Below are positions 9,708 through 21,946 of a stretch of 64,000 nucleotides of DNA, piece by piece. The position numbers and the translations under genes were made by a program. The stretch is taken from assembly GCF_019550795.1 (NCBI RefSeq), contig NZ_CP080545.1, positions 1,631,501 through 1,695,500 of the forward strand. Direction: 5' to 3'. The first letter of the stretch is position 1. The number at the start of each line of letters is the position of its first letter. This DNA is from Paenibacillus sp. sptzw28 (GTDB taxonomy: Bacteria; Bacillota; Bacilli; Paenibacillales; Paenibacillaceae). Below the pieces are notes generated by a model, which was not told the DNA's origin, made no database searches, and worked only from the letters and a program-made list of their open reading frames with translations.

Positions 9708-9786
9708 TATAATATTGCAAGCGATTTCAAAGAAAAGATTGGGTTCATTCTTACATGACCAAAAAAATGAACTCTAGGAGGAAACA

Positions 9787-12700
9787 ATGAGAACCCCAAA
9801 TGATAAAATGCACAAATTCGTTGCGCTGGTGGTCGCCTTGATATTGTTCATCACACCGGTATTGCCTGCGCAAGCGGCGGACAGCACCGTTACCGCAACT
9901 TCCGGTACGAACGGATTGACCTTGTACCCGTTCGATGGAAATGCCAATAGTACAGACGGGTTATACAATGGTACGGTGTCCGGCACCTCCGTCTACGGAG
10001 ACGGCAGAGTCGGGCAAGCCATTGCCCTGAACGGCACCGATTCCTATGTAACTCTTCCATCCAATCACGCACTTTCTAATTATACGGAAATTACATTATC
10101 AACCTGGGTGAATTGGAAGGGAGGCAAGGATTGGCAGCGGATCTTCGACTTCGGCACCGGCACGACCCAATACATGTTCTTAACGCCGAAAACCGGCAAT
10201 TTCATGCGGTTTGCGATCAAGAACGGCAGCAGCGAGCAGATCGTGCAGACGGCGGCGCTTCCGGCTGGCCAGTGGGTTCATGTGGCGTTGACGCTCGGGA
10301 GCGGGAAAGCGACCCTGTACGTGAACGGCGAAGCGAAATCCACCGCTAACGTGACGATCAAGCCGAGCGATTTTAAACCGAGCAAGAACTACATCGGCAA
10401 AAGCCAGTTCGCGGCCGATGCGTTGTTCGGCGGCTCGATCGACGAATTCCGCATCTATAATCGCGCCTTAAGCGCAGACGAGATTAATACGGTATACAAG
10501 GATTCCAATCTGGCAGCCACGATCGCGCAAGCTCAAAAAATCATCGACAGCGGACAGCAATATTGGTCCGACGAAACTTGGGCGAAGCTTCTGGACGTCT
10601 ACGAACGTGCGAAAGCATTGCAGGGAGATCCTGCTGCGACTCAAGCGGCAATTGATGCAATGGCGGAAGAACTGCTTGCCGCCATTCAAGGTCTTGCTGA
10701 GCCCCTGCCAAATTTCGTCAATAACACAGGTACACAGCTTGTCCATCCCGCCGTTAGCGTCGCACCTCAGGACTTGCTGCGCGTACGGCAGCATATCTTG
10801 AATAAAGATCAGCCTTGGTACGGCTATTATACGAACTTTGCATCCAGCGATTTCGCTTCCAAATCGTATGCGATCCGAAATGATAATAACCCGTCTGCCG
10901 ACTTTGATCATCTTGAACCGAGGTACAGCTACGACAGCTATAGCACCAGCCTCTTTAACAATCAGATGACGCAGGATGCCACCGCAGCGCACTATCAGGC
11001 GATCATGTATTTTATGACAGGTGATCCCGCCTATCGGGAAAAAGGTATGCGAATCGTCCTGCTGTGGGGGAGTCTGGATCCGTCCAAAGCGAAGTATGTG
11101 ACGGATGCGCATATTCATCAAGGACGGCCCGTGTACTATATGAATGCGGCCGCGGAATTGCTGCGTTATACGAGTACTGGTCATGAAGAGCTGAAATGGA
11201 AGGATGAGTATTCCCAGAAATATAGCGATAACTTTCAGAAACCGGCGCTTCGTCTCTGGTTGGAACGAAACACCAACTGGATGAATCAGCACCAAACTTC
11301 GGTTATGGGAACATTGTCCTCCTATGTTTTCATGGACAGCAAGGCGGATTATGAGCGTGTGTTAGAGTGGGCGACAGTAAACGCCAGCACTCCATCTCAA
11401 CACGCATACCATAACGGTGCGATAGCCAACGCCATGTTCGAATACTCCACGGACAGCAATGGGACTGTGCTGGACGAGCCTGTCGTGGCTGTCAAGGAAA
11501 TGGTGAGGGATCAACCGCATTCGTTCGACAACGTGGTGAACTTGTCCATTATAGCTCAAATCATAGCGGCACAAGGCACGTCACTCGATCCGGTGGGCGG
11601 GACAGCTACGACAGCCGACAATGGAAAGGACGTCTATTCCTTCTTGGACGACCGGCTTCTTAAGGGTGTCAATACCTATTATAAATACAACCTGGGATAC
11701 GCTATACCATTCAATGACGGCTTGAATAATCCGGTTAGCCCGGACAGACGAGGACGCATTGGTGCCCGCGAGGACTATTACTACATTTATAAGTATGGCA
11801 AGGGCTATGCGGATAACGATCCCGACTTTAAGTATGTAGCCGAAGCGATGAATAAGTATTGGGATATTTATGGTTTGAGAACCAGCGATTTATGGCTTTA
11901 TATTCCTGATGGCGCTTTAGGCACACCCGTACCTGCTGTTATTGCCCAAGAGAATGGGAGCACGGTTCCGTACCAGTTTGAAAAACATTTTACCGCGTTA
12001 GACAGCGGCATTGCGAGGACAAACGATTCGGTCCGCATCGAGGCCGATGAATCCGGCTCACTATTCGCTGTCCCTAGTATGGGTATCTGGCGCAATGGCA
12101 ACTTGGCGCTCCGAATCAAGAGCAATGCGATGACGACGCTGAAGTTCCAACGCGATATTGGCAAAGAGCCGTTTGCCGCGGTTCACCTGCCCGATACGGG
12201 AGGGGAATGGAAGTATGTGATCGTCAACCTGGCAAGTGTGCCTGGCACCGATTTCCAAGCAGACTCCATGATTTATTTCAATGTATTCGGCAAGACGGGG
12301 GAATACGTCGAGTTTGATCACCTATTGCTCAACAGTACAACGGTGAAAGCGCCTTACTTCAAGGGAGGCGTGAATGAGCTGCATCTTGAATCTTATATTT
12401 CTGCGCAGCTGCAATATGATTTGTCCAATTCAGCAAGCAATGCAGGCCAAAGCATAACGTATAGCGTAGTTGAAGATAGCGCCGGATTCGTGAGTAATGC
12501 CAATATTACCGTCGATAACAATGGCGTACTGTCGGCGAACATTCCGTCATCCTTCCCAAGCGGTAATTATTCCTTCTATGTGACGGCATCGAATGGTACG
12601 GCGATGAATGTACTGACGGTCACCGTCACCGTCACAGGCAGCTATAGCGAAGCGATCGAGAATGTAATCCGAACCTATGATCCTGCTCAAAAGTATGAAA

Positions 12701-15700
12701 CGGCAAGCTATACCGTATTCCGGACGAAGCATGAAGCTGCGCTGGCTCTTGTTGAATCCGGCGACGCAGCTGCCATGAATCAGGCATTGCTTGATCTGAA
12801 GGAAGCTGTGAGCGGGTTGCGCCTCTTAAATCCGTTGATAGCGGACGGAGCCCTTGATTTAACGGGGATCGCAGTGGGAGCGCCGGACAGCAGCGGCATC
12901 AATATGGGTTCGTTAGTAGATCTCCACGCTTCAGGCATTCCGATTAGATGGATTTGGGATCAGAAGCAGTTTACGATGGATTTCGGTGAAGGCTTCAAAG
13001 TAAAGCCTAACGAATTCCGGCTATTGCCCGACTCCGGATTCCCGGCACGATCAGAGGGAGCCATCATCCTGGCATCCAATGACTATACGAACTGGGTACG
13101 AATCTCTGACGATATATCGGAATATACCACGGATTGGTTCACCTATACGGTTAAAGAGGAGTACAAGAATACCGGATTCCGTTATTTCCGTATGAAGGAT
13201 GTGACCTCCGGGGTATTAAACAAGGACGATTATACGGAGGACCAACCGTTCACTATCGCTGACCTCCACATTTTTGGCGAACGGTTTGAGACGGGTAATG
13301 TGGTGAAGGATATAAGCTTGAAACTGCAATCTGCTTCGCCTGTCCAGGACATTATCGATATTCCGCCTAGAGCCGTCATAGGGGATAAGGTGATACTCAC
13401 ATTCAAAGCGGATCAACCGATCAGCAATGTGCGCGCCACCATTCAGGGCGAGGCGGTTGGCGTTACGGATAACGGGGACGGTTCCTATAACGCTGAGTAT
13501 GTTGTTCATGCCGGATCGAAGTCAGGCTACGCTGCGATTTCCATTGACTACAACTTTGCGGACGGCACGCCGGCCTATACCGTGTACAGCTATCCGGATA
13601 CATTCATTACCAATTCAAATAACGTACAAGTGTCCCAGAAAGTGTTGATTTCCGATACGTCCAATGAGATCAATGCGGCAGCCGAATCGCAAATAAGCGG
13701 CTCAGACAATACATTGGACGCGGCCGAAATCACTTATTTGTTCGATGGCAAAATATCCACCGGTCCCGATGTAAGAGCCGGCGGCAGCGGATATGGATAC
13801 TACAATTTTGATTTCGGCGCGAGCAACAGCAACAAGTTGATGCAGCTTGACCGAATCGAGATTTTGAACCGCAGCGGCTTTCCTGGCAGGGCTGGAGCGG
13901 TGAGCGTAAGCGCTTCTGCGGATGGCGTAAATTGGCGAACCATATCCGAAGTATCAAAGGGTTACAACTATGATACCTGGCAGCCGGTTAAAGTGTTGGA
14001 TCAATACAAGGATGCCGCCTTCCGATATTTCCGTATTTACGGAGGAAACTGGTTTGGGAATATCTCGGAACTGCGTATGTTCGGGAAAGTCGGCGAGGAT
14101 CTGAAGGGATACGACCCTACGTATACAATCACGACAACGTCGAGTGATCCCGCGGCAGGAACGACCTTGGTTTATGTCAATCCGAACGGCCTTCCGCCTG
14201 CCCCGGAGCCGACAGGGGATGAGGGAACCTCTCTGACGGTGCATGGCGATCAAACGGCCGTGACCGTTGTGGCGAAGCCTGCTGAAGGCTATGAATTCGT
14301 CAAATGGGTAGAGCCGACGACAACCTATGGCATGATGGCAGATTATTTATGGACGGCATACCCCGTGTTCAACCTGACAACCTATTCAGGCGGTTATCTG
14401 GGGGGAGTCAAGACCTACAATGTCGTGAGAGACTGGAATCTGAAGGCTGTCTTCAGAAAACTAAAATCATCTGATGCCGCGCTGTCCAGCTTGGCACTGA
14501 GCGAAGTATCGCTGAACCCGGTATTTCAGCAAGACGTAACAAGCTACTCAGCCAGTGTGCCTGTTGGCACATCAACCGTCAATATCACGGCGGTTGCGAG
14601 CAACGATGCGGCCGCAGTACAGATTAACGGTACTGTAGTGGAAAGCGGCAGCTCGCACAGCGTTGAACTTGCCGGTGAAAGCACCGTAGTCCGGATTTTA
14701 GTAACGGCAGAAGATGGAACAGAGAAGCAGTACGACGTCACGATCAATCAGGAAGCAGCGGCAGCGATTGATCCGGCCCAGCCGAACGGCAAGAACGGCT
14801 GGTACACGGCACCCGTTACGGTAACGCTATCGGCCTACGGAAGTGTGCAGTACAGCCTGGACGGCGGAAGCAGCTGGAACGTCTATGACACGCCTGTTGC
14901 TCTTGGTCAGGAAGGGCCGAACCAAATGCTGTATCGACCGGTAACGGTGACCGGTTCGGTCTATCCGAAATCGGTGAATGTCAAGATCGATCTGACTGCA
15001 CCGCAAATCACGATTGCCGGGGAAGCTTCGTATACCATTGATCAGACGGTCGGCATCACGTGCAGCGCGGTTGATACCGTATCCGGCGTGACCTACTCGC
15101 GGTGCGATGAACCGCTTGTGAATGTCAAGGCGTATACGCTTGAGCCGGGCGTCCATAAGGTGACGGCGGAAGCGGAAGATGCCGCGGGACATCGCGGATC
15201 GGCCGAATATTCGTATAGTATAGTTGCGACATTCGACAGCCTGTCTGCACTGACCGGTACGTTCGCGGCTGAGACCGGCGCTGAAGGTGCCAATCAAGTT
15301 GCGGCATCGCTGCAGCAGCAGCTGGAAACGGCTGAAGCGAGAGCGGCAGAAAGAAAAGGCGCGGAAGCCCGCAAACTGCTGCAAGCGTATATAACGGAAG
15401 TGAACAAGCAAAGCGGTAACGTGTTCACGGCCGGGCAGGCGGCAGTGCTGGTCCGCTGGGCGCAGTGGCTGCACGATGTGACGCCGCTGGCATCGGGAGC
15501 ACCGGGTAAACCGGTCCTGTCGGACAACAACGGATATGACACGGGATTGAAGGACGGCAGCTATACCGTCACCATGAACCTGTGGTGGGGGAACAACGGC
15601 ACCGAGTTCAAGCTGTACGAGAACGGCAAGCTGATCTCCACGCAGAAGCTGACGGACAACTCGCCGGAGGCCCAAACCGTGAAAATCGATATCACGGGTA

Positions 15701-16071
15701 AAGCGAACGGTACGTATACATACACCTGCGAACTGACGAACGTCTTCGGCACGACGGCATGCGATCCGCTTGTCGTCACCGTCACTGACGCCGCTCCGGG
15801 CAAGCCGGTCTTGTCCCATAATAACTGGGACAAAGACGGGAATTACGACGTCACGATGAACATGTGGTGGGGAACGAACGGTTCCGAATACCGCCTGTAC
15901 GAGAACGGCGTACTGATCGACACGCAGACGCTGAGCGAAGCGACGCCGAATGCCCAGAAGGCGGTCACGAATGTTACCGGCAAGGTGCCGGGGGTGTACG
16001 AGTACCGCGCCGTATTGGTCAATGCGGCGGGCGAGACTAGCAGCGAGACGGTCTCCGTTACTGTCAAGTGA
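9787..16071 (+). CDS. Giant secreted alginate-lyase-superfamily protein (LamG, lyase, discoidin-like x2, cadherin-like, OmpL47, FIMAH, ChiA-N-like x2)
   Basis: 2094 residues. The signal peptide ends near AQA (about residue 30). Modules: 40-235 LamG; 245-310 helical FIVAR-like; 318-715 alginate-lyase-superfamily (alpha/alpha) module with NWMNQHQTS (Asn500, His502) and EMVRDQPHS (Glu571, Arg574, His578); 725-860 carbohydrate-binding-like; 870-965 Ig-like; about 1020-1165 and 1290-1435 discoidin-like; 1450-1555 InlB-B-repeat-like; 1560-1655 cadherin-like beta sandwich; 1660-1745 OmpL47-like; 1815-1890 FIMAH; 1906-2003 and 2004-2094 two ChitinaseA-N-like Ig repeats ([17 protein letters not shown]). 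It probably cleaves an anionic, uronate-containing polysaccharide outside the cell by beta-elimination. The family (PL5, PL38 or other) is not settled. AGGAGG five bases before the ATG fixes the start. Confidence 0.82.
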   Translation: MRTPNDKMHKFVALVVALILFITPVLPAQAADSTVTATSGTNGLTLYPFDGNANSTDGLYNGTVSGTSVYGDGRVGQAIALNGTDSYVTLPSNHALSNYTEITLSTWVNWKGGKDWQRIFDFGTGTTQYMFLTPKTGNFMRFAIKNGSSEQIVQTAALPAGQWVHVALTLGSGKATLYVNGEAKSTANVTIKPSDFKPSKNYIGKSQFAADALFGGSIDEFRIYNRALSADEINTVYKDSNLAATIAQAQKIIDSGQQYWSDETWAKLLDVYERAKALQGDPAATQAAIDAMAEELLAAIQGLAEPLPNFVNNTGTQLVHPAVSVAPQDLLRVRQHILNKDQPWYGYYTNFASSDFASKSYAIRNDNNPSADFDHLEPRYSYDSYSTSLFNNQMTQDATAAHYQAIMYFMTGDPAYREKGMRIVLLWGSLDPSKAKYVTDAHIHQGRPVYYMNAAAELLRYTSTGHEELKWKDEYSQKYSDNFQKPALRLWLERNTNWMNQHQTSVMGTLSSYVFMDSKADYERVLEWATVNASTPSQHAYHNGAIANAMFEYSTDSNGTVLDEPVVAVKEMVRDQPHSFDNVVNLSIIAQIIAAQGTSLDPVGGTATTADNGKDVYSFLDDRLLKGVNTYYKYNLGYAIPFNDGLNNPVSPDRRGRIGAREDYYYIYKYGKGYADNDPDFKYVAEAMNKYWDIYGLRTSDLWLYIPDGALGTPVPAVIAQENGSTVPYQFEKHFTALDSGIARTNDSVRIEADESGSLFAVPSMGIWRNGNLALRIKSNAMTTLKFQRDIGKEPFAAVHLPDTGGEWKYVIVNLASVPGTDFQADSMIYFNVFGKTGEYVEFDHLLLNSTTVKAPYFKGGVNELHLESYISAQLQYDLSNSASNAGQSITYSVVEDSAGFVSNANITVDNNGVLSANIPSSFPSGNYSFYVTASNGTAMNVLTVTVTVTGSYSEAIENVIRTYDPAQKYETASYTVFRTKHEAALALVESGDAAAMNQALLDLKEAVSGLRLLNPLIADGALDLTGIAVGAPDSSGINMGSLVDLHASGIPIRWIWDQKQFTMDFGEGFKVKPNEFRLLPDSGFPARSEGAIILASNDYTNWVRISDDISEYTTDWFTYTVKEEYKNTGFRYFRMKDVTSGVLNKDDYTEDQPFTIADLHIFGERFETGNVVKDISLKLQSASPVQDIIDIPPRAVIGDKVILTFKADQPISNVRATIQGEAVGVTDNGDGSYNAEYVVHAGSKSGYAAISIDYNFADGTPAYTVYSYPDTFITNSNNVQVSQKVLISDTSNEINAAAESQISGSDNTLDAAEITYLFDGKISTGPDVRAGGSGYGYYNFDFGASNSNKLMQLDRIEILNRSGFPGRAGAVSVSASADGVNWRTISEVSKGYNYDTWQPVKVLDQYKDAAFRYFRIYGGNWFGNISELRMFGKVGEDLKGYDPTYTITTTSSDPAAGTTLVYVNPNGLPPAPEPTGDEGTSLTVHGDQTAVTVVAKPAEGYEFVKWVEPTTTYGMMADYLWTAYPVFNLTTYSGGYLGGVKTYNVVRDWNLKAVFRKLKSSDAALSSLALSEVSLNPVFQQDVTSYSASVPVGTSTVNITAVASNDAAAVQINGTVVESGSSHSVELAGESTVVRILVTAEDGTEKQYDVTINQEAAAAIDPAQPNGKNGWYTAPVTVTLSAYGSVQYSLDGGSSWNVYDTPVALGQEGPNQMLYRPVTVTGSVYPKSVNVKIDLTAPQITIAGEASYTIDQTVGITCSAVDTVSGVTYSRCDEPLVNVKAYTLEPGVHKVTAEAEDAAGHRGSAEYSYSIVATFDSLSALTGTFAAETGAEGANQVAASLQQQLETAEARAAERKGAEARKLLQAYITEVNKQSGNVFTAGQAAVLVRWAQWLHDVTPLASGAPGKPVLSDNNGYDTGLKDGSYTVTMNLWWGNNGTEFKLYENGKLISTQKLTDNSPEAQTVKIDITGKANGTYTYTCELTNVFGTTACDPLVVTVTDAAPGKPVLSHNNWDKDGNYDVTMNMWWGTNGSEYRLYENGVLIDTQTLSEATPNAQKAVTNVTGKVPGVYEYRAVLVNAAGETSSETVSVTVK
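15502..16068 (+). repeat. Tandem ChiA-N-like Ig modules at the end of the giant lyase-like protein
   Basis: Two consecutive modules of about 98 and 91 residues share PGKPVLS, MNxWWGxNGxExxLYENG and a closing VTVT. Such modules occur at the ends of chitinases and mannanases. They sit after FIMAH only in this protein, which suggests later addition. Confidence 0.7.
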
Positions 16072-16139
16072 GAAAAATTGACATCCTAGAAGATGGCATT
16101 TCCGCTGCCGTTCAAGGCTACTAATGTCTTGAGGGCTTC

Positions 16140-16187
16140 AAGGGATGCTCCGATCGCGATTTTTGCATCTGGGCATCCCTTGTTTTA
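16140..16187 (+). terminator. Rho-independent terminator after 9787-16071
   Basis: AAGGGATGC (16140-16148) pairs with GCATCCCTT (16173-16181), followed by a short T-rich tail. Confidence 0.65.
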
Positions 16188-16228
16188 TAAAAGAAAACGA
16201 ACGCCTTCACGGCTATGATTTTGATGTC

Positions 16229-16239
16229 AGGGGGGTGAG
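16229..16239 (+). promoter_or_regulatory. Extended SD-like element (possible STAB-SD) in the leader of 16312-21867
   Basis: AGGGGGGTGAG lies about 75 bases before the real start, which has its own AAAGGAGG at 16294-16301. Same position and type as the element before 9787. A short frame from the ATG at 16258 ends in a TAA that directly abuts the gene's ATG. Confidence 0.4.
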
Positions 16240-16311
16240 TTTACATCGAGTTAATGAATGAATGATTTCGGTTTCAAAAGGCTCTCAAATTTGAAAGGAG
16301 GAAGTCTTTAA

Positions 16312-19300
16312 ATGAAAGGGTTTCTGCCAAAATGTAAGCGTTTATTTTCTATCGTATTTTCTCTGCTAATATTAAGCGGTGCCATACCGGATAGCAGTGT
16401 AACCGTACATGCTGCCGAAGCCTCAGCCATTGCACCCAATGCCACCTATGTTTCCACTGTGCCGACACCGCAAAATAGCGCAGTCATCAATCCGAACTAT
16501 GACCGCAGCTATGACAACTACGTGGTCAAAGGTCCGACAGGACTTGTCCACCCGGGTGTTCTGCACTCGCGGGCGGATCTGAATACCATGAGGGATATGG
16601 TTTGGCTCGGGAAAGAGCCTTGGGCGTCTGCATTCGATAAATTCAGAAAGACTCCCGAATCTTCGAAGAATGTAGTGATCTATGGGAACGGAGGAACGCA
16701 GAAGGAATTCGTTTATTCCCAAGTCTCTGACAGCAACGGGGACAAGCAATTGCGCCAGGATGCCACGACAGCCTATCAACAAGCGCTCATGTGGTACATC
16801 ACGGGGGATCAGGTTTACCTGAACAATGCCAAGAAGGTATTGGACGCGTGGGGCAATGGTCTCAAGCAATTTTTCAATACGACGGAGCCGGCCAATTGGG
16901 ATACTGTCGCACAGGTATGGGGGGCATCCAGCGTTCTCAGCTCCGGTGTAGCAGGTCAGAAGATGGCTGCCGCCGCAGAAATTCTTCTCTATACGCCAAG
17001 CTCAGGGTGGTGCCGGGACGCCCAAGGCAATATCGATTATGAAGCAAAGAAGGTCTACGATAATTTCTTCAGACTCATCTGGCAGGAAACGAACAAGTGG
17101 TACGGATTTTTCAATCAAGCGGCCGTAGGGAACATGGGGTATATGTCCATTTCCATCTTCCTGGACGATATCAACGGTTATAACGAAGCGGTGGAGCGGT
17201 TTGCCTACAATAAAAAAGCCGTAGACGACGCTAATACAACCGGAGCAAACAGCATCAATTTCTCGGTTGCCGCGATGGTATTGGATAATGGACAGATCGT
17301 CGAGATGGGACGTGACCAGCCTCATTCGGGCGTTGACGTTGCGGCGCTCGGCGCAGCGGCCCGAACCATCAATGTTCAGGGGACGAAGCTTGACCCTGTA
17401 ACCGGGGTTCCGGTTGCCGAGGGCGGGGTAGACCCCTATGAGTTCCAGAATCAAAAGCTGCTAAAGGCCTTATCTTATTATACGAAATACAATGCAGGGA
17501 ACGATGTGGACTATATTCCCAATGTCAACGGCTTGGGACAAAGGACCGGATGGTCCACCGTCAGTCCGGCGGGACGGGGAAGCGGAACGGATATCGCTTC
17601 CATCTACAATCATTATAAATATGAGAAAGGATATTCCGGCGGTATTTACGACGAATTGTACAAATATCCCGAGCTTATGATGAGCGTCGACAATCCTCAA
17701 GGCCAGTCCATCGATATGCCGGGTTTTGGCCAGCTGCTCTTTACCCCTGTGAACGGTGCCTTGGCCACGGAGCCGAAGGGCCCGCCGCAGCCTTTGCAGG
17801 AAAAGGGAAATTTATATGGTCTGTATAACCGGTACCCGTCTGTACCTTTTTCGTCCAACAACGCAGTTTGGTTTAAGAACGGCTTTGTAAAACCCGGAAT
17901 CGCCAGTTATCTGGACGAAAACGGTTTTGTCCAATACAAAGCCGAAGGGACGATGAACGGCAACTGGATCGGCTACGAAAACTTCGATTTCGGCTTGGTT
18001 CCAGCAGATACGCTCGCGTACAACTATTCCATGAACTCGTCGGCCGGGTCGACCATCAGCATGTACGTTACCGAGCCTGACGTAAAGCTTACCGACGAGA
18101 CGATGGCCCAAACAACGCCGATGGCCGTCTTCCAAATCCCCAATACAGGCTGGTGGACAATACAGAACACCCATGTTCAAAAATTCGATAACATCGGCGA
18201 TAAACTAAAAGGCAAGAAAAATCTGTATTTCAAAATTACGGGTTCCAACAACGTTTATAATTTAGCCGCCGAATCGTTCTGGTTTCAATTTTCGGGCGGA
18301 TTCGCCAAAACCGATAACAAGGCGATTGAAGCCCCTTATACGAGCAGTACAGGTTATATGAAAAACGAGGCGGCGAAAAACGTTACCTTGACAGACGTTG
18401 GTTATATCGGATATCGCAATATGAATTTTGACAGCGGAACCATGCAGATGCAGTTGAATCACATAGCCGCAGGAAGCGGCATGCTTGAAATGAGGCTTGG
18501 AGGCCCGCAGGGCCAGCTCGTCAAGACGTATCCGATTGAGGATACGACAGGCAGCACGGTGACCGCCGCGTTCGACCATCAGAATGATGAAATTATATAT
18601 GGCAATAACGGAGGCAACAACGATCTTTATTTTGTCTACAGAGGGACCGGCTCTCTGACCTTTAACAGCTTTAAATACGTAACGCCATCCTCTTCCGGAA
18701 CAGTTCAGTCGACAAAGACGCAGGGTGGAAGCTATTTTTCCGATCTGTACGGCAACGCCCAGAAAATCGGGGATAATGTCGTATTAAAAGGAGACGGCTC
18801 CGCAGTCGCATATCCTAATGCCAACATGGGGTCCAAAGGTGATGACCGGCGCTTCATGTCTTTGCGGGTGAAGAGCAACGAGCCAGTTGTCATGAAAGCC
18901 ATCGATCTTCGCAATGGAGATGCAGCCACGAATACCGTAGCTGAATTTGCTGTTCCGAATACGAACGGCGAGTTCGTAACGATCGCATACGATTTGGCGA
19001 AATCGGGTTATGCTGCGCGAGAAGGCGGGATTTTTCTCAGGCTGCAAGCAACCGGCGGAACTGCCGATGGCAGTGTGGAAGTCGATTACTTCAGTTTTGA
19101 CAATGCGGATATCCCGTTTGTCGATCTGCTGCAAGATGTATCCATCGTATCCGATCATCCGGGCAATCCTTCCATCGCAACGGCGGGAGATACCGTGACG
19201 TTATCGTTTACTGCCAGCGAACCGATCGATAGTGTTGCCGTTTATTTCGGCAATACGAAGATGAATGCCGTTTCCGCAGATGCCCGTCATTTTACCGTGA

Positions 19301-21867
19301 CGCAAAAGCTTGGGGAAATCTATACGTCTGGTAAAATCCAGTTCCGCATCGACTACAATCAAGATGCGAATTTCGGGAAATCGGTCAGAAGTACCATTGA
19401 TGGCACCTCGGTGACGATCGTGAATGAAGAAGGGCTCATCAACGATGCATTCAAGAAGCTTTCTTTGATTGATTCTACACCGGGTCGAAGCACGGATTCG
19501 ACAATTCAGATAGCGGCCTATCTGTTTGACGGGAATGCAGCCAGCTACTCCGATTTTCGCTCCGATAGCGGAGGCTGGGGCTCTTGGGTTGCATTTGACC
19601 TCGGCGATCAGGATAAAGTGCAATTAACCCAAGTCAAATTGCTTGCAAGACAAGACATTCCCGCCCGTGCGGCAGGTATTGTCATCCAGGGAACCAATCA
19701 CATCGGTTACGAGCCGTGGGAGACGTTGACCGCCCCGGCTGTAAATACGGTGAATTGGCAAACGTTAACGGTCCAGAATCCGAAAGCCTACCGTTATATC
19801 CGGATTTACAACGGGGCCCAATGGTTCGGCAATCTTGCCGAAGTCAAGTTCTATGGTACCATGATCCATACGGGTAGCCCGGTCCTTCTGGACACGGTAT
19901 CGCTGAAGTCGGATAACCCGGAGGATTCTTCCTTAGCCGTGACGGGGAATACGGTCACCCTGGATTTTGCTGCCGGTAAGGCTCTTGAGAATGTCAGGGT
20001 TTATTTCGGCGACAAATTGGTGGAGTCCACTTCCGATGACAATCTTCATTGGAAAGCCCGGTATACGATTGGAACTACTTATCAAACGGGCAAAATTCCA
20101 TTTGTGATCCTGTACGATAATGGGCCTGTCGTGACCGGTACCACGGACGGTGCGTCGGTAACGGTCATTGACCCGCTTCAGGTTGCACTCGATAAAGCGG
20201 CAAATCTTGAGGCAGGAAATTATTCTAGACTGAGCTATTATCTGTTCAACCAAGAAGTTGAACGCATCAAAGCGGAAATGACTCCGGGTTATTCTGAAAT
20301 GGAACTTGCCAAGGAGCTTTACGATGCGAAGAGCTTGCTTGCCGGCAATCCGTTGTCCCTCTATTCGTTTGAAGGAAACGCCGATAATGCATTCGGATCT
20401 GCCAACGGGACGGTTTCCGGCACCTCTTCGTACAAAGACGGGATAGTCGGGAAAGCGATCGAATTGAACGGCACCAATAGTTATGTCACGCTGCCCTCTA
20501 CGCATCCTCTGTCCGGTTACGATCAGATCACCTTGTCAACCTGGGTGTACTGGAAGGGCGGCAACGCTTGGCAGCGCATCTTCGACTTCGGCAACGGCAC
20601 GAACCAGTACATGTTCCTGACGCCGAGATCTGGCAGCAACACGCTGCGTTTCGCGATCAAGAACGGCGGCGGCGAGCAAATCGTGCAAACCTCGCAGCTT
20701 GCAGCGAATACGTGGGTTCATGTGGCGGTAACACTCGGGAACGGTACGGAGAAGCTGTATGTGAACGGTGTGGAACAGGCATCCACTAATGTCACGATCA
20801 AGCCGAGCGACTTCAAACCGAAACAAAATTATCTCGGGAAAAGCCAGTACGCCGATCCGCTGTTTGGCGGCATGCTGGACGAATTCCGTATTTATGATCA
20901 TGTATTAAGCGCTGATGAGATCCTTCAGCTAGCAAACAATACGGCGCCACAGGGGGACAATTCCTTACTGGCGTACCTGCTGGATAAAGCTGCAGCGCTT
21001 GACGCCAAGCTTTACACCGAATCGAGCTGGCAAGCAGTTGCGGCAGCCGCCCGGAACGCACAAGCATTGGCGTCGAATGCCAATCAAGCTGCCATCGACG
21101 CTTCGGCCGAACAGCTGCAGAGTGCGCTTGATGCGCTGCAGTGGATGGACGTATCCGCATCCTTGGATCCTGCGGCACCAAGCGGCAAGAACGGTTGGTA
21201 TACGTCCCCGGTCATGGTGACGCTGTCTCCCGCGTCAATCGCGGAATACAGCCTGGACGGAGGAGTCACCTGGGCAGTATACGGCGCGCCTGTCACCCTG
21301 GACCATGAGGGAACGAATCAGGTTCAGTACCGCCGTTCGATCGATCCGGGAGAAGCCAAAAAGCTGGAGATCAAGATTGACCGTACCGCACCGGTCGTTC
21401 AGATAACGGGCGCGGCGTCGTACACGATTGATCAGGATGTCGCTATTACGTGCAGCGCGACCGATGTTATTTCGAGCGTATATGGTGCGCCGTGCGGGAC
21501 GCCGCTTGTTCAAGCGAAGGCGTACACGCTGCCTGCGGGCCAGAATACGGTATCGGTTACGGCAGAGGATATGGCGGGCAATCAAACGACGGTTACCCAT
21601 ACGTTTACGGTAACGGTCACGTTTGACAGCTTGAAGAATGTGACGAACGGCTTCCTGAAGACAACAGGGAGCAAAGCTTGGGAAAAGGTAGCCGGCTCGT
21701 ACAATCACAAGCTCGATCAGGCGAAAGATGCAGCTGAAAGCGGCAAAATCGACGCGGCGAGGAGCATGATGGCTGACTATATCAAGCAAGTGACGGATCA
21801 AACCGGCAAATACTTTACGAAGGAACAAGCGGACATCCTGATCCGATGGGCTCAAATCGTGATTTAA
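16312..21867 (+). CDS. Giant secreted alginate-lyase-superfamily protein (lyase, CBM6-like, discoidin-like, LamG, OmpL47, FIMAH)
   Basis: 1851 residues with a signal peptide cleaved near VHA (about residue 34). Unlike its neighbour at 9787, the lyase module comes first: about 75-465, opening with GLVHPGVLHSRADLNTMRD and containing WYGFFNQAAVGNMGYMS and EMGRDQPHS (Glu331, Arg334, His338). Then come carbohydrate-binding-like domains (one CBM6-like, about 680-790, DVGYIGYRNMNF), an Ig-like domain, a discoidin-like domain (about 1056-1183), an Ig-like domain, a helical linker, LamG (about 1350-1543), a helical linker, OmpL47-like (about 1610-1690) and FIMAH (about 1770-1850). Probable extracellular polysaccharide lyase for an anionic polymer. 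The C-terminal third is nearly the same as in the first gene. AAAGGAGG ten bases before the ATG supports the start. Confidence 0.82.
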   Translation: MKGFLPKCKRLFSIVFSLLILSGAIPDSSVTVHAAEASAIAPNATYVSTVPTPQNSAVINPNYDRSYDNYVVKGPTGLVHPGVLHSRADLNTMRDMVWLGKEPWASAFDKFRKTPESSKNVVIYGNGGTQKEFVYSQVSDSNGDKQLRQDATTAYQQALMWYITGDQVYLNNAKKVLDAWGNGLKQFFNTTEPANWDTVAQVWGASSVLSSGVAGQKMAAAAEILLYTPSSGWCRDAQGNIDYEAKKVYDNFFRLIWQETNKWYGFFNQAAVGNMGYMSISIFLDDINGYNEAVERFAYNKKAVDDANTTGANSINFSVAAMVLDNGQIVEMGRDQPHSGVDVAALGAAARTINVQGTKLDPVTGVPVAEGGVDPYEFQNQKLLKALSYYTKYNAGNDVDYIPNVNGLGQRTGWSTVSPAGRGSGTDIASIYNHYKYEKGYSGGIYDELYKYPELMMSVDNPQGQSIDMPGFGQLLFTPVNGALATEPKGPPQPLQEKGNLYGLYNRYPSVPFSSNNAVWFKNGFVKPGIASYLDENGFVQYKAEGTMNGNWIGYENFDFGLVPADTLAYNYSMNSSAGSTISMYVTEPDVKLTDETMAQTTPMAVFQIPNTGWWTIQNTHVQKFDNIGDKLKGKKNLYFKITGSNNVYNLAAESFWFQFSGGFAKTDNKAIEAPYTSSTGYMKNEAAKNVTLTDVGYIGYRNMNFDSGTMQMQLNHIAAGSGMLEMRLGGPQGQLVKTYPIEDTTGSTVTAAFDHQNDEIIYGNNGGNNDLYFVYRGTGSLTFNSFKYVTPSSSGTVQSTKTQGGSYFSDLYGNAQKIGDNVVLKGDGSAVAYPNANMGSKGDDRRFMSLRVKSNEPVVMKAIDLRNGDAATNTVAEFAVPNTNGEFVTIAYDLAKSGYAAREGGIFLRLQATGGTADGSVEVDYFSFDNADIPFVDLLQDVSIVSDHPGNPSIATAGDTVTLSFTASEPIDSVAVYFGNTKMNAVSADARHFTVTQKLGEIYTSGKIQFRIDYNQDANFGKSVRSTIDGTSVTIVNEEGLINDAFKKLSLIDSTPGRSTDSTIQIAAYLFDGNAASYSDFRSDSGGWGSWVAFDLGDQDKVQLTQVKLLARQDIPARAAGIVIQGTNHIGYEPWETLTAPAVNTVNWQTLTVQNPKAYRYIRIYNGAQWFGNLAEVKFYGTMIHTGSPVLLDTVSLKSDNPEDSSLAVTGNTVTLDFAAGKALENVRVYFGDKLVESTSDDNLHWKARYTIGTTYQTGKIPFVILYDNGPVVTGTTDGASVTVIDPLQVALDKAANLEAGNYSRLSYYLFNQEVERIKAEMTPGYSEMELAKELYDAKSLLAGNPLSLYSFEGNADNAFGSANGTVSGTSSYKDGIVGKAIELNGTNSYVTLPSTHPLSGYDQITLSTWVYWKGGNAWQRIFDFGNGTNQYMFLTPRSGSNTLRFAIKNGGGEQIVQTSQLAANTWVHVAVTLGNGTEKLYVNGVEQASTNVTIKPSDFKPKQNYLGKSQYADPLFGGMLDEFRIYDHVLSADEILQLANNTAPQGDNSLLAYLLDKAAALDAKLYTESSWQAVAAAARNAQALASNANQAAIDASAEQLQSALDALQWMDVSASLDPAAPSGKNGWYTSPVMVTLSPASIAEYSLDGGVTWAVYGAPVTLDHEGTNQVQYRRSIDPGEAKKLEIKIDRTAPVVQITGAASYTIDQDVAITCSATDVISSVYGAPCGTPLVQAKAYTLPAGQNTVSVTAEDMAGNQTTVTHTFTVTVTFDSLKNVTNGFLKTTGSKAWEKVAGSYNHKLDQAKDAAESGKIDAARSMMADYIKQVTDQTGKYFTKEQADILIRWAQIVI

Positions 21868-21878
21868 CGTAAGTAGAG

Positions 21879-21912
21879 GAGAGGAAGGCAGCAGTGCCTT
21901 CCTCTCTATTAA
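21879..21912 (+). terminator. Terminator after 16312-21867
   Basis: A perfect 12-bp stem (21879-21890 with 21895-21906) with loop GCAG, starting 11 bases after the stop codon. The following TATTAAACC is only weakly T-rich. Confidence 0.65.
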
Positions 21913-21946
21913 ACCTATTTTCGTTTCGCTACGCATCGATCATCTT

